A stretch of DNA of 64,000 nucleotides, from positions 930,001 through 994,000 of the forward strand of contig JADKKH010000001.1 in assembly GCA_016720585.1 (NCBI GenBank). The letters are read 5' to 3'. Source of the stretch: Chitinophagaceae bacterium (GTDB taxonomy: Bacteria; Bacteroidota; Bacteroidia; Chitinophagales; Chitinophagaceae). Made by a program: the position numbers and the translations under genes. Below the pieces are notes generated by a model that saw only the letters and a program-made list of their open reading frames with translations, was not told the DNA's origin and did not search any database. Positions 25,572 to 34,666 of this stretch are shown piece by piece. Positions within the stretch are counted from its first letter, which is position 1. Each line of letters starts with the position of its first letter.

Positions 25572-26696
25572 ATGACGATTGGTGTTTTAAAAGAACCCGC
25601 CCATGAAACAAGAGTCTCGCTGCTGGCGGAAGCGGTCGCTACACTCACTAAAAAAGGAATTACCATTTTGGTTGAACCGGATGCCGGTGAGAAAGCCTTT
25701 TGCAGTAACCCCGACTATGAAAAATCAGGGGCGCAGCTGAAATCAAGAAATGAAATTCTTTCCACAGCAGATATTGTTTTATGTATACATCAGCCCGATG
25801 AATCAGATTCCGATAGTTTTCGGGACAACAAACTGAAATCTAAAATATTCATTGGAGTTTATCAGCCTTTATTCCATATTGACCGGATAAAACAATGGTC
25901 CGCATCCGGGGTAACGGCATTTTCATTGGATATGTTGCCCAGAACCACACGGGCACAGGCCATGGATGTATTGAGTTCCCAGGCAAATATTGCCGGCTAC
26001 AAAGCGGTGCTGACTGCAGCTAATTCTTACGGAAGATATTTTCCCATGTTCATGACAGCTGCAGGAAGTATTGCCCCTGCAAAGGTCTTAATACTGGGGG
26101 CAGGTGTAGCCGGATTACAGGCGATTGCCACTGCAAAAAGACTTGGCGCCGTTGTGGAAGTATTTGACACAAGACCTGCCGTAAAAGAAGAAGTGATGAG
26201 CCTGGGTGCAAAATTCGTAGAAGTAGAAGGGGCCGCTGATGCCAGCAAAGCTGGTGGCTATGCCGTGGAACAGTCAGAAGATTTTATGCAACGGCAAAAG
26301 GCAAAGATTGCGGAAAGTATTGCTAAAGCCGATATCGTAATTACTACGGCACAGATTCCCGGTAAAAAAGCTCCGATATTAATTACGGAAGAAATGATCA
26401 AAGCAATGCGGAATGGTTCGGTGATTGTTGACCTGGCTTCTGCTTCCGGCGGCAATACCCCGGTTACGAAAAATAATGAAACCTTTAAATATAACGGGGT
26501 AAGCATTATTGGAAATTCCAGTTTACAATCAACCATGCCGGGTGATGCCAGTAAAGTGTATGGCAAAAATGTATTGAACTTTCTGCAACTGATTCTTACA
26601 AAAGAAGGACAGCTCAACCTGAACTGGGAAGATGACCTGGTGAAAGGAAGTTGTATAACACATAACGGTGAAATCGTTCACGAACGTTTAAAATAA
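25572..26696 (+). CDS. pntAA: Proton-translocating NAD(P) transhydrogenase, alpha-1 subunit
   Basis: Carries the soluble NAD(H)-binding domain I of the transhydrogenase that makes NADPH at the expense of the proton gradient. The 374-residue protein starts MTIGVLKEPAHETRVSLL and has the alanine dehydrogenase/PNT fold with AQAMDVLSSQANIAGYKAV and the dinucleotide-binding LGAGVAGLQAIATAKRLGA, followed by VFDTRPAVKEEVMSLGAKF. It belongs to the split, three-subunit form, with pntAB starting four bases downstream. Confidence 0.95.
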   Translation: MTIGVLKEPAHETRVSLLAEAVATLTKKGITILVEPDAGEKAFCSNPDYEKSGAQLKSRNEILSTADIVLCIHQPDESDSDSFRDNKLKSKIFIGVYQPLFHIDRIKQWSASGVTAFSLDMLPRTTRAQAMDVLSSQANIAGYKAVLTAANSYGRYFPMFMTAAGSIAPAKVLILGAGVAGLQAIATAKRLGAVVEVFDTRPAVKEEVMSLGAKFVEVEGAADASKAGGYAVEQSEDFMQRQKAKIAESIAKADIVITTAQIPGKKAPILITEEMIKAMRNGSVIVDLASASGGNTPVTKNNETFKYNGVSIIGNSSLQSTMPGDASKVYGKNVLNFLQLILTKEGQLNLNWEDDLVKGSCITHNGEIVHERLK

Positions 26697-26700
26697 AATT

Positions 26701-27024
26701 ATGGACTCAATTCTGAATTGGATAACCGGAAATCAACAGATTATTTATATAGTCATCCTCATGATTTTTGTTGGTATCGAAGTGATAGGGCATGTACCCA
26801 GTGTCTTGCATACACCGCTGATGAGTGGTGCCAATGCCATTCATGGGGTGGTTATCATCGGGGCCATTATCGTCATGGGAAAAGCCGAAAGTGGAAATTA
26901 CCTGGCATTGATTCTTGGTTTTTTGGCGGTGGTATTGGGCACAATAAATGTTGTGGGTGGATTTGTAGTAACGGACAGAATGCTGGAGATGTTTAAGAAG
27001 AAAAAATCTCCTAAATCCTCCTAA
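26701..27024 (+). CDS. pntAB: NAD(P) transhydrogenase, alpha-2 subunit
   Basis: Small membrane subunit supplying part of the proton channel. It has 107 residues and three membrane segments (QIIYIVILMIFVGIEVIGHV, AIHGVVIIGAIIVMG, LALILGFLAVVLGTINVVGG). The last residues, KKKSPKSS, and the stop codon are encoded by the left arm of a repeat element that fills the spacer before pntB, so the C-terminal end was apparently reshaped by the repeat. Confidence 0.93.
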   Translation: MDSILNWITGNQQIIYIVILMIFVGIEVIGHVPSVLHTPLMSGANAIHGVVIIGAIIVMGKAESGNYLALILGFLAVVLGTINVVGGFVVTDRMLEMFKKKKSPKSS

Positions 27025-27157
27025 ATGGAGGGCTTTGGATGACTCCGATTAATTGAATTTACTATTGCTCTTTAATATCATCACAAAAAATAGTTCACTT
27101 ACCGCTCTTAGGGCTGTGGGTGGCAGGTCCCTCCTGCGGAGGGATTTAGGGAGGCTA
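27007..27157. repeat. Inverted-arm repeat element (CCTCC/GGAGG type) between pntAB and pntB
   Basis: The left arm (27007-27038) reads CCTCCTAAATGGAGGGCTTT and the right arm (27126-27157) TCCCTCCTGCGGAGGGATTT then AGGGAGGCT. Each arm is itself a hairpin, and the arms are related in inverted orientation. The same pattern lies inside ribD at 53525-53637, with a different centre. The left arm overlaps the end of pntAB; the right arm places GGAGGG/AGGGAGG purine blocks shortly before the pntB ATG at 27163. Confidence 0.75.
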
Positions 27158-27162
27158 CTTTT

Positions 27163-28623
27163 ATGGAATTCAACATACTTACACTTTGTTATCTTATTGG
27201 GTCGGTAACATTTATTCTCGGATTAAAAATGTTATCCCATCCGGCTACTGCAAGAAAAGGGAATTTAATAGCTGCAGCAGGTATGACGATAGCCATTTTC
27301 GGAACGATCTTTTTATATAAAGATGATGCGGGTAATAAACTGCATAATTACGGCTGGATATTCGGTGGTATTTTTTTGGGTGGCATTGTAGGTGCACTGG
27401 CCGCAAAAAAAGTGAAGATGACCGCTATGCCGGAAATGGTGAGTATGTTTAATGGAATGGGTGGTGCCTGTGCGGCATTGATTTCCATTGTAGAATTTGA
27501 TCATATATCAAAATTATTTTCAGGGAACGCTACACTTTACCCGCCTCTTAGCCAGCTTGGACCGGATACACTTCCGGCTATTCCAACAGGACATATTTTA
27601 ATTATTATCCTGGGACTGATCATCGGATCCGTATCCTTTGCAGGTAGTATGATAGCCTGGGGTAAACTCAATGGTAAGGTCAAGGATTTTTCTTTTAAAG
27701 GGCAGCATATTTTTAATATTGTTTTGTTGCTGGTTATTTTAGGTTTGGCTGCTTACCTGGTTGGGTGGAAGCCAGCTGCCAGCCCCATAATCTTCTATGC
27801 TATTTTTGCATTGTCCTTATCTTATGGTGTATTTTTTGTTTTCCCGATTGGTGGTGCCGACATGCCCGTTGTAATTTCTTTACTAAACTCTTTTACCGGT
27901 GTGGCAGCGGCCTGTGGCGGTTTCTTGTACGATAATAAAGTAATGATGACCGGTGGTATCCTTGTTGGAGCAGCCGGAACATTGCTGACGATGCTGATGT
28001 GTAAAGCCATGAACCGTTCCTTAACCAATGTATTGATTGGATCGTTTGGCGGCGGTGCCAAAGCTGGTCCTGCAGGTGCAAAGTCACAGGGTGCTTATAA
28101 AGAGATTTCGCTCAGTGATACAGCCGTTGTGATGAGTTATGCCCATAAAGTATTTATCGTTCCGGGTTATGGATTAGCAGTAGCACAAGCCCAGCATGCC
28201 TGTCATGAGCTGGAAAAAATACTGGAAAGTAAAGGTGTGGAAGTAAAATATGCCATTCATCCTGTAGCAGGACGTATGCCCGGCCATATGAATGTATTGC
28301 TGGCTGAGGCAGATGTGTCCTATGAAAAATTACAGGAGATGGAGCAGGCGAATGAAGAATTTTCTTCTACCGATGTGGTGTTGGTTCTGGGTGCCAATGA
28401 CGTTGTCAACCCTGCAGCTAAAACAGATCCTTCTTCCCCCATCTATGGAATGCCCATATTGGATGTTGAGTTAGCTAAGAATGTTATCGTTAATAAAAGA
28501 AGTATGAAACCCGGTTATGCAGGGATTGAAAACAACCTCTTTTTTCAACCAAAAACTTCTATGCTGTTTGGCGACGCTAAGAAAGTTTTGCAGGATCTGA
28601 TCGGGGAGATAAAGAATTTGTAA
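27163..28623 (+). CDS. pntB: NAD(P) transhydrogenase, beta subunit
   Basis: Contains the main membrane domain and the NADP(H)-binding domain III. The 486-residue protein has about nine membrane segments up to residue 300 (including AMPEMVSMFNGMGGACAA and FPIGGADMPVVISLLNSFTG), then the soluble domain with the nucleotide-binding VPGYGLAVAQAQHA, YAIHPVAGRMPGHMNVLLAEA and VLGANDVVNPAAKTDPSSP. All motifs are complete, so the three-gene set is intact. Confidence 0.96.
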   Translation: MEFNILTLCYLIGSVTFILGLKMLSHPATARKGNLIAAAGMTIAIFGTIFLYKDDAGNKLHNYGWIFGGIFLGGIVGALAAKKVKMTAMPEMVSMFNGMGGACAALISIVEFDHISKLFSGNATLYPPLSQLGPDTLPAIPTGHILIIILGLIIGSVSFAGSMIAWGKLNGKVKDFSFKGQHIFNIVLLLVILGLAAYLVGWKPAASPIIFYAIFALSLSYGVFFVFPIGGADMPVVISLLNSFTGVAAACGGFLYDNKVMMTGGILVGAAGTLLTMLMCKAMNRSLTNVLIGSFGGGAKAGPAGAKSQGAYKEISLSDTAVVMSYAHKVFIVPGYGLAVAQAQHACHELEKILESKGVEVKYAIHPVAGRMPGHMNVLLAEADVSYEKLQEMEQANEEFSSTDVVLVLGANDVVNPAAKTDPSSPIYGMPILDVELAKNVIVNKRSMKPGYAGIENNLFFQPKTSMLFGDAKKVLQDLIGEIKNL

Positions 28624-28987
28624 ACCCACCCCCGAACGTCGTTCCCAACCTTCGCTTTGCTCGGTTGCCTCCAGGGAGGGGAGGCTTCTCACAGCCCTTG
28701 CTTATCAGAAACTCTGATAGTAATTGTATATTCGTTCAAATCAAGAATAAAAATTTTAAAAATCAGTTCACATCCCCTCCCTGGAAGGGCGCATTGAGGA
28801 AACAAAATGCTATAAAAAGTTGGGGTGCCTGCCTGCCGGTAGGCAGGGGTTGCTGAATTGAATTACCGAACGATGAAGAGTGATTCTGTTTTCCTCTTTC
28901 ACTGAAAGAAAAAAAACAGAACAAATCAAAGATTGCAACAGACGCTGATAGTAGCACAACAACTGGGTACACAATAAAATAAAAACC
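28624..28987. repeat. Repeat-rich spacer between pntB and the M28 peptidase gene
   Basis: No gene is seen. After pntB come three adjacent hairpins (GAACG/CGTTC 28634-28644, CAACC/GGTTG 28646-28667, GCCTCC/GGAGGC 28667-28685). The segment 28771-28870 is a copy of the repeat at 56526-56627. Its centre is a palindrome CCTGCCTGCCGG/TAGGCAGG at 28829-28848. A further hairpin (TTCTGTTTT with AAACAGAA, about 28884-28923) lies before the peptidase gene. The 13-mer CTCTGATAGTAAT at 28712 also occurs at 2267 in the rplC leader. Confidence 0.7.
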
Positions 28988-31231
28988 ATGATAATGAAAA
29001 AAATGAATCTTGTTTTGTTGCTCTGGCTTTTTGCTGCTACAGCCCATGCACAAAAATTAATAGGCTTTACTGATGCTGCTGCTGTAAAGCAGGTGGATTG
29101 GGAAAAACAATTTGATGCTCAACTGAGTGCGAAGAACCAGGATACCTGGATGCAGTTTCTTACATCCCATCCGCATCATATTGGATCTCCCCAGGGTAAG
29201 ATCAATGCAGAATATATGGCCGGTCTGTTCCGGTCCTGGGGTTTTCAAACTGAAATTGCAGAATACAATGTATTGTTCCCGACACCTAAAACAAGAATGC
29301 TGGAATTATTGGGCAGTAAGCCTTATAAAGCAAAACTGGAAGAATCCGCATTGAAAGAAGACAAAACCAGCGGTCAGAAAGCCGAACAACTGCCTTCATA
29401 TAATGCGTATTCAGCGGATGGGGATGTGACGGCGGAATTAGTTTTTGTGAATCGGGGTATTCCGGCCGACTATGAGGAACTCGAACGCATGGGAATAAGT
29501 GTAAAAGGTAAAATCGTACTTGCAAAATATGGCGGATCATGGAGGGGTATTAAACCAAAAGTTGCAGCTGAACATGGCGCTATTGGTTGTATTATCTATT
29601 CTGATCCCGAGGATGATGGTTATGTGCAGGGTGATGTGTATCCTGAAGGTGCCTTCCGTCCAAAGGATGGTGCACAGCGCGGTTCTGTAATGGATATGCC
29701 TGTTTACCCTGGAGATCCGCTAACCCCGGGAGTGGGAGCAACCAAAGATGCAAAACGGTTGAACCGGAGTGAAGCAGTTACGATTATGAAAATACCCGTA
29801 TTGCCTATTTCTTATGAAGATGCGTTGCCCTTTTTACAATCCTTAAAAGGTCCTGTTGTTCCGGCTGCCTGGAAGGGCGGATTGCCGCTAACTTATCATG
29901 CCGGGCCAAGTACAGAAAAAGTTCATTTGAAATTACAATTCAATTGGGATATCAAACCCTTGTATAACGTTATTGCAAAAATACCGGGAAGCGAATTTCC
30001 GGATGAGTGGATAATCCGTGGCAACCACCATGATGGTTGGGTGAATGGTGCAGCAGATCCGATCAGCGGCATGGTATCAGAAATGGATGAAGCAAAATCT
30101 ATCGGGGAACTGGTAAAAAAAGGATTGAAGTTGAAACGGACATTGGTTTATTGTGCCTGGGATGGAGAAGAACCGAGTTTGCTGGGTTCTACAGAATGGG
30201 CCGAAGATCACCAGGAAGAGTTGCGTAAAAAAGCAGTGGCATATATTAATACCGATGGTAATAGCCGGGGTTTTATTGGTGCGGCCGGTTCTCATACTTT
30301 GGAGCCTTTTTTTAATCAAATTGCTGATGATGTTATGGATCCGCAAACCGGGGTTAGTATTAAAGAAAGAAAATATGCCAGCACCCTGGTAAATGCAGAT
30401 AAGACTGCAAGGGTTAAATTAGCCGGAAATAAAAATATCAAACTATCGGCTTTGGGTGCAGGCTCCGACTGGTCGGGCTTTTTACAATTCCTGGGTATCG
30501 CTTCCATGAATCTTGGTTTTGGCGGGGAAGGCTCCGGTGGTGAATACCATTCTATTTATGATTCCTATGATCATTTTATAAAATTTAAAGATCCGGGTTT
30601 TAAATATGGAGTGGCTTTGTCAAAAACGGCCGGCCGGGTGATGTTGCGGATGGCGAATGCGGAAGTTTTACCAATGGATGTCAATAGTTTTTATAAAACC
30701 GTGGCCGAATACGTTACGGAATTAAAAACATTGCTGGAAAATACGAGAACTGAAACAGAGTTGGAAAATAAAATGATACAGGATAAATTATTTGACCTCG
30801 CTGGTGACCCGACCAAAGGATTTCAATCTCCCAAAGTAAAAGAGGTGGTTCCTTTTTTGAATTTCAGTGAACTGGAAAATGCTATGATGCAATTAAAGGT
30901 TCAAACAGAAGAATTTCAAAAGCTCTACGGAACGGGAACTCAGTTGCCGGCTGATAAGCAAAAAGAATTAAATGAAATTCTGTATAAAGTGGAACGAAGC
31001 CTGATCAATGAAAAAGGGTTACCCCGGCGTTCCTGGTATAAGCACCAGGTGTATGCTCCGGGTTATTATACAGGATACGGGGTAAAAACATTACCGGGTA
31101 TCCGGGAAGCCATTGAGCAAAGAAACTGGAAGGAAGCCCAGGAAAATATTGCGATCGTTTCAAAAACCATGGAAGCCTATGCTGCTGAGGTACAAAAGGC
31201 CGCAATTATTTTTGTAAAGAAACCTTTTTAA
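28988..31231 (+). CDS. Secreted M28 metallopeptidase, glutamate carboxypeptidase II type
   Basis: Zinc aminopeptidase/carboxypeptidase, exported by a signal peptide (MNLVLLLWLFAATAHAQ). The 747-residue protein has the full GCPII layout: a PA domain (around residues 150-290), the M28 peptidase core with metal ligands in RGNHHDGWVNGAADPISG, the catalytic Glu in CAWDGEEPSLLGSTEW, NTDGNSRG and the last histidine in GGEYHSIYDSY, then the C-terminal helical dimerisation domain (about 600-747). It probably trims peptides in the periplasm or outside. ATGs at 28988 and 28994 are both possible starts. Confidence 0.92.
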   Translation: MIMKKMNLVLLLWLFAATAHAQKLIGFTDAAAVKQVDWEKQFDAQLSAKNQDTWMQFLTSHPHHIGSPQGKINAEYMAGLFRSWGFQTEIAEYNVLFPTPKTRMLELLGSKPYKAKLEESALKEDKTSGQKAEQLPSYNAYSADGDVTAELVFVNRGIPADYEELERMGISVKGKIVLAKYGGSWRGIKPKVAAEHGAIGCIIYSDPEDDGYVQGDVYPEGAFRPKDGAQRGSVMDMPVYPGDPLTPGVGATKDAKRLNRSEAVTIMKIPVLPISYEDALPFLQSLKGPVVPAAWKGGLPLTYHAGPSTEKVHLKLQFNWDIKPLYNVIAKIPGSEFPDEWIIRGNHHDGWVNGAADPISGMVSEMDEAKSIGELVKKGLKLKRTLVYCAWDGEEPSLLGSTEWAEDHQEELRKKAVAYINTDGNSRGFIGAAGSHTLEPFFNQIADDVMDPQTGVSIKERKYASTLVNADKTARVKLAGNKNIKLSALGAGSDWSGFLQFLGIASMNLGFGGEGSGGEYHSIYDSYDHFIKFKDPGFKYGVALSKTAGRVMLRMANAEVLPMDVNSFYKTVAEYVTELKTLLENTRTETELENKMIQDKLFDLAGDPTKGFQSPKVKEVVPFLNFSELENAMMQLKVQTEEFQKLYGTGTQLPADKQKELNEILYKVERSLINEKGLPRRSWYKHQVYAPGYYTGYGVKTLPGIREAIEQRNWKEAQENIAIVSKTMEAYAAEVQKAAIIFVKKPF

Positions 31232-31266
31232 AACAATGTTCAGGCCGTAGCACTAATTTTTGGAGG

Positions 31267-32619
31267 ATGCCATTACCCGGGTTATTAATTGATTCGTTAT
31301 TATCTGTTAAAGGCTTTGATAAGGAAGCTTTTGAGAAAGTTCATAATTCCGGTGAACAGATCACCTCTATCAGGCTAAATCCAGCAAAACCATTTTTAGG
31401 GATAAACAATAATTCCATAAGCCAATTAACCAGAATTCCCTGGACTGAATTTGGATTTTACCTGGATACCCGTCCTTCATTCACTTTCGACCCACTCTTT
31501 CATGCAGGGTGTTATTATGTGCAGGAAGCCAGCAGTATGTTTTTGGAACAGGCGTTGAAACAATTGGTGGATTTGTCAAAGCCGGTTAGGGTTCTGGACC
31601 TATGTGCTTCACCCGGAGGTAAGTCCACGCATATTCATACACTCATTTCAAAAGACAGTTTACTGGTAAGTAATGACGTTATACGTTCCAGGGCTAATGT
31701 CTTAAAAGATAATATCATCAAATGGGGTTGTGAAAATGTGGTGGTGACGAATAATGATCCCAGGGATTTTTCAAAATTGGAAAATTATTTTGATGTCATT
31801 GTGGTGGATGCTCCCTGCAGCGGCAGTGGTCTGTTTCGCCGGGATCCCGGGGTGATTGGGGAATGGAGTGAGCATAATGTGGAATTGTGTTCGCAACGGC
31901 AACAACGGATACTGGCAGATGTATGGCCGGCTTTAAAAGAGCAGGGTATCCTGGTTTATTCAACCTGTTCTTATTCAGAAAAGGAAGATGAGGAAATAGT
32001 AAACTGGGTAATAAAAAATTTTTCTGTTGAAAACTGTCTGTTAAAAATTTCTGAATCATGGGAAATCATTGAATCGGGGGGTGGTTATCGCTTTTGGCCG
32101 GATAAGATAAAAGGCGAAGGATTTTTCCTGGCTTGTTTTAAAAAGAAGGAAGGCGGAGATGTTTTTCCGATGCGGATAAAAAATAAACCAGCACCTGTTG
32201 CCAGGAAAGAAATTGATCTGGTGGAACGATGGATACAAAAAGAGGGTCTGTATTTTATGAAACACGATAATACGGTCTATGCATGGCCTGAACAACGGGT
32301 AAATGATTTCAGTTTTTTGCTGGAACAGGTTCGAGTCATTTATTCCGGTGTGTTAACCGGGGAACTGATGCGGGATAAATTAGTGCCTGATCATGCCCTT
32401 GCTATGAGTCCGTTAGTGGCTGATCCCATAAGCCGAACGGAATTAACTTATGAAAAAGCTATTCAATTTCTGCAACGAAAAGAACTTGCCGGTGAAATAG
32501 CAACCCGGGGCTGGCAGCTGGTCACTTACCAGGGGCATCCGCTTGGCTGGATAAATGTTTTAACAAACCGTATCAATAATTATTATCCTAAAGAACTGCG
32601 AATATTAAAAGATATCTAA
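31267..32619 (+). CDS. RsmF/NSUN-type RNA 5-methylcytosine methyltransferase
   Basis: Transfers a methyl group from SAM to cytosine-5 in rRNA or tRNA. The 450-residue protein has the motif I region LDLCASPGGKSTHI, the first catalytic-cysteine motif VVDAPCSGSGLFRRDPG and the second YSTCSYSEKEDEEIV, followed by a C-terminal RNA-binding extension like that of 16S m5C methyltransferase RsmF (C1407). It is the most likely RsmF counterpart, but the exact target base cannot be read from sequence. Confidence 0.88.
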   Translation: MPLPGLLIDSLLSVKGFDKEAFEKVHNSGEQITSIRLNPAKPFLGINNNSISQLTRIPWTEFGFYLDTRPSFTFDPLFHAGCYYVQEASSMFLEQALKQLVDLSKPVRVLDLCASPGGKSTHIHTLISKDSLLVSNDVIRSRANVLKDNIIKWGCENVVVTNNDPRDFSKLENYFDVIVVDAPCSGSGLFRRDPGVIGEWSEHNVELCSQRQQRILADVWPALKEQGILVYSTCSYSEKEDEEIVNWVIKNFSVENCLLKISESWEIIESGGGYRFWPDKIKGEGFFLACFKKKEGGDVFPMRIKNKPAPVARKEIDLVERWIQKEGLYFMKHDNTVYAWPEQRVNDFSFLLEQVRVIYSGVLTGELMRDKLVPDHALAMSPLVADPISRTELTYEKAIQFLQRKELAGEIATRGWQLVTYQGHPLGWINVLTNRINNYYPKELRILKDI

Positions 32620-32670
32620 AGGGCTGTAAAAAGTAAAAATTCCACATCTTTGCAATCAAATCATTCCGGT

Positions 32671-33612
32671 ATGAAAAATTTCGCCCTTTCTTTTTTAGTC
32701 TTCCTGTTTGCTGCCAGTGTAGTTTCTGCCCAAAAAGCGGATTTGATGGTGAAAAGCAGTGACAAGGGTTTGTACCTGGAACACAAAGTGAAATCAAAGG
32801 AAAGTTTTTTTTCTATAGGCAGGCTCTACAATTGTAACCCGAAATCACTTGCAACATTTAACAATCTGGATATGAAAAAGGGACTTCAGATTGATCAGAA
32901 AATAAAGATACCTCTGACCGACAGCAATTTTACCCAGCAGGGAAATAAAGGCACCCCGGTTTATTATAAAACAGGCGATAAGGAAGGGCTGATGACGGTT
33001 AGTCAAAAGCATAATGATGTATTGCTGGCAGATCTTCGCCGTTGGAATAATCTTTCCACAGATGAAGTAAAGAAAGATTCCAGGTTGATAATAGGATTTT
33101 TACAAAGTAAAGAAATGCCGGCAATTACAATTACGAATAAACTCCCAAAAGAGGAACCGGTTGTTAAGGTGGCCGATAAGCCTGTAGCACCAATGGAAGT
33201 TAAGCCAGAGGAGAAAGTACCCTTAAAATCGATGGAGAAACCGGAAGAGAAAGTTGCAGTAAAGATTGAAAGAAACCCAGTCTCCACTGACCTGGGCTAC
33301 TTCAAGGCAGATTTTGAACAACAGATAAAAACAGCTCCTGTTTCAAAAAACGAAACGGTAACATCAGGTGTTTTTAAAACAACCAGTGGCTGGCAGGATG
33401 CTAAATATTACCTGTTAATAGATAAGGTTTCGCCGGGAACTATTATTAAACTGGTTAACCCTACCAACAAAAAGATAGTTTATGCAAAAGTTCTTGGTGA
33501 GATGAGTGGCATCCGCCAGAATGAAGGGTTGACTGTCCGCATCAGTAATGCAGCTGCTTCGGCATTGGAGATTACCGAAGAGGATAAGTTTATTTTAATG
33601 ATTAATTATTAA
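32671..33612 (+). CDS. Secreted LysM-domain protein
   Basis: Probably binds peptidoglycan in the periplasm. The 313-residue protein has a signal peptide (FALSFLVFLFAASVVSAQ), a first LysM (about residues 38-85, with SIGRLYNCNPKSLATFN), a second divergent LysM (about 100-150, with MTVSQKHNDVLLADLRRWN), a Pro/Glu/Lys-rich linker with repeated PEEKV units, and a C-terminal beta domain (IIKLVNPTNKKIVYAKVLG) resembling the double-psi barrel of RlpA-like proteins. The ATG at 32671 is chosen; a TTG 21 bases upstream lies in the -7 region. Confidence 0.82.
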   Translation: MKNFALSFLVFLFAASVVSAQKADLMVKSSDKGLYLEHKVKSKESFFSIGRLYNCNPKSLATFNNLDMKKGLQIDQKIKIPLTDSNFTQQGNKGTPVYYKTGDKEGLMTVSQKHNDVLLADLRRWNNLSTDEVKKDSRLIIGFLQSKEMPAITITNKLPKEEPVVKVADKPVAPMEVKPEEKVPLKSMEKPEEKVAVKIERNPVSTDLGYFKADFEQQIKTAPVSKNETVTSGVFKTTSGWQDAKYYLLIDKVSPGTIIKLVNPTNKKIVYAKVLGEMSGIRQNEGLTVRISNAAASALEITEEDKFILMINY

Positions 33613-33660
33613 ACTCCGGCGTCCTAAATCTCTCTGCCGCGGCATAGGACATAAGAGTTT
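33611..33660. terminator. Hairpin between convergent LysM and fmt genes
   Basis: Nested inverted repeats: AAACTC (33611-33616) with GAGTTT (33655-33660) outside, GTCCTA (33621-33626) with TAGGAC (33645-33650) inside, and GCCGCGGC in the centre. It starts at the LysM stop codon and could act on both strands; no strong T-run is present. Confidence 0.45.
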
Positions 33661-33692
33661 ATGGCCTTGGTGGTTTTCTTCAGGGAAAAAAT

Positions 33693-34637
33693 TTAAAATC
33701 GATAACCCCGAAGAAATTCTTCTATACCCATTTTTTTCTTTCCTTCCAATTGAACTTCGAGTAAATGCAGATATCCGTCTGCACAGGCAAATTTTAAAAA
33801 TGTTTTCCCATCGGTTTCGTAATCACCTTCGGTATGCCTGGGAAAAATAATTTCCTTTTCTGCTTTGAAAATCTTCAGCATCTTTTCATTCATAATGATG
33901 AATGCAGCAGGATAGGGATTCAATCCCCGAACCAGGTTGAAAATGTTTGCAACTGGCTGGCTCCAGTTTATTCTACAGGTATCTGTATGAATTTTGGGTG
34001 CGGGCATTAACGCTTTCTGAAGATCCCCGTCTGACAGTGTTACCTGTGCTTTTTCTTTCAGTGTGCCCGCTGCAAGTCCTTTAATGGTTTTTAGCAGTAA
34101 TTGCGCTCCAATTTCTTTCATACGGTCATGTACTTCACCGGCTGTTTCGTTTTCTCCGATCGTAAAACTTTCCTGTAATAAAATAGCACCGGTGTCAATT
34201 TCCTGTTGCAATTTGAAAGTGGTTACCCCGGTTTCTTTTTCGCCATTAATAACTGCCCAGTTAATGGGCGCTGCACCCCGGTATTGTGGTAACAAAGAGC
34301 CATGAAGATTAACTGAACCCATGGGCGGCATATTCCAGACAAACTCAGGTAGCATCCGGAAAGCAACAACAACCTGCAGATCAGCTTTCAGGGATCTCAG
34401 ATCTTCTAAAAACTGCAGGCTCTTTAGTTTTTCGGGTTGTAATATGTTCAGATTATGCTCTACAGCATATTTCTTCACAGCACTTTGCTGCAATTGCATG
34501 CCTCTTCCGGCAGGTTTATCGGGGGCAGTTATTACGCCGACAATAGTACAACCGGCTTTTACTAAGGTATCCAGAGAGGAAACAGCAAACTCCGGTGTGC
34601 CCATAAAAACTATCCGCAACGTTTGAAAGTCTTTCAT
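33693..34637 (-). CDS. fmt: Methionyl-tRNA formyltransferase
   Basis: Formylates initiator Met-tRNA. The 314-residue protein starts near the Rossmann strand RIVFMGTPEFAVSSLDTL and has the formyl-folate-binding core HGSLLPQYRGAAPINWAVINGE and TGVTTFKLQQEIDTG, then the C-terminal OB-type tRNA-binding domain. It lies 29 bases downstream of the M48 protease gene on the same strand. Confidence 0.96.
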   Translation of the reverse strand: MKDFQTLRIVFMGTPEFAVSSLDTLVKAGCTIVGVITAPDKPAGRGMQLQQSAVKKYAVEHNLNILQPEKLKSLQFLEDLRSLKADLQVVVAFRMLPEFVWNMPPMGSVNLHGSLLPQYRGAAPINWAVINGEKETGVTTFKLQQEIDTGAILLQESFTIGENETAGEVHDRMKEIGAQLLLKTIKGLAAGTLKEKAQVTLSDGDLQKALMPAPKIHTDTCRINWSQPVANIFNLVRGLNPYPAAFIIMNEKMLKIFKAEKEIIFPRHTEGDYETDGKTFLKFACADGYLHLLEVQLEGKKKMGIEEFLRGYRF

Positions 34638-34666
34638 TGTTGCGAAGGTATAAAATCAATGGCAGG

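Noticed and set aside
28665..28856. 63-codon open frame in the repeat-rich spacer after pntB
   Set aside because: It consists entirely of repeat sequence (hairpins and palindromes) and has no conserved-looking segment.
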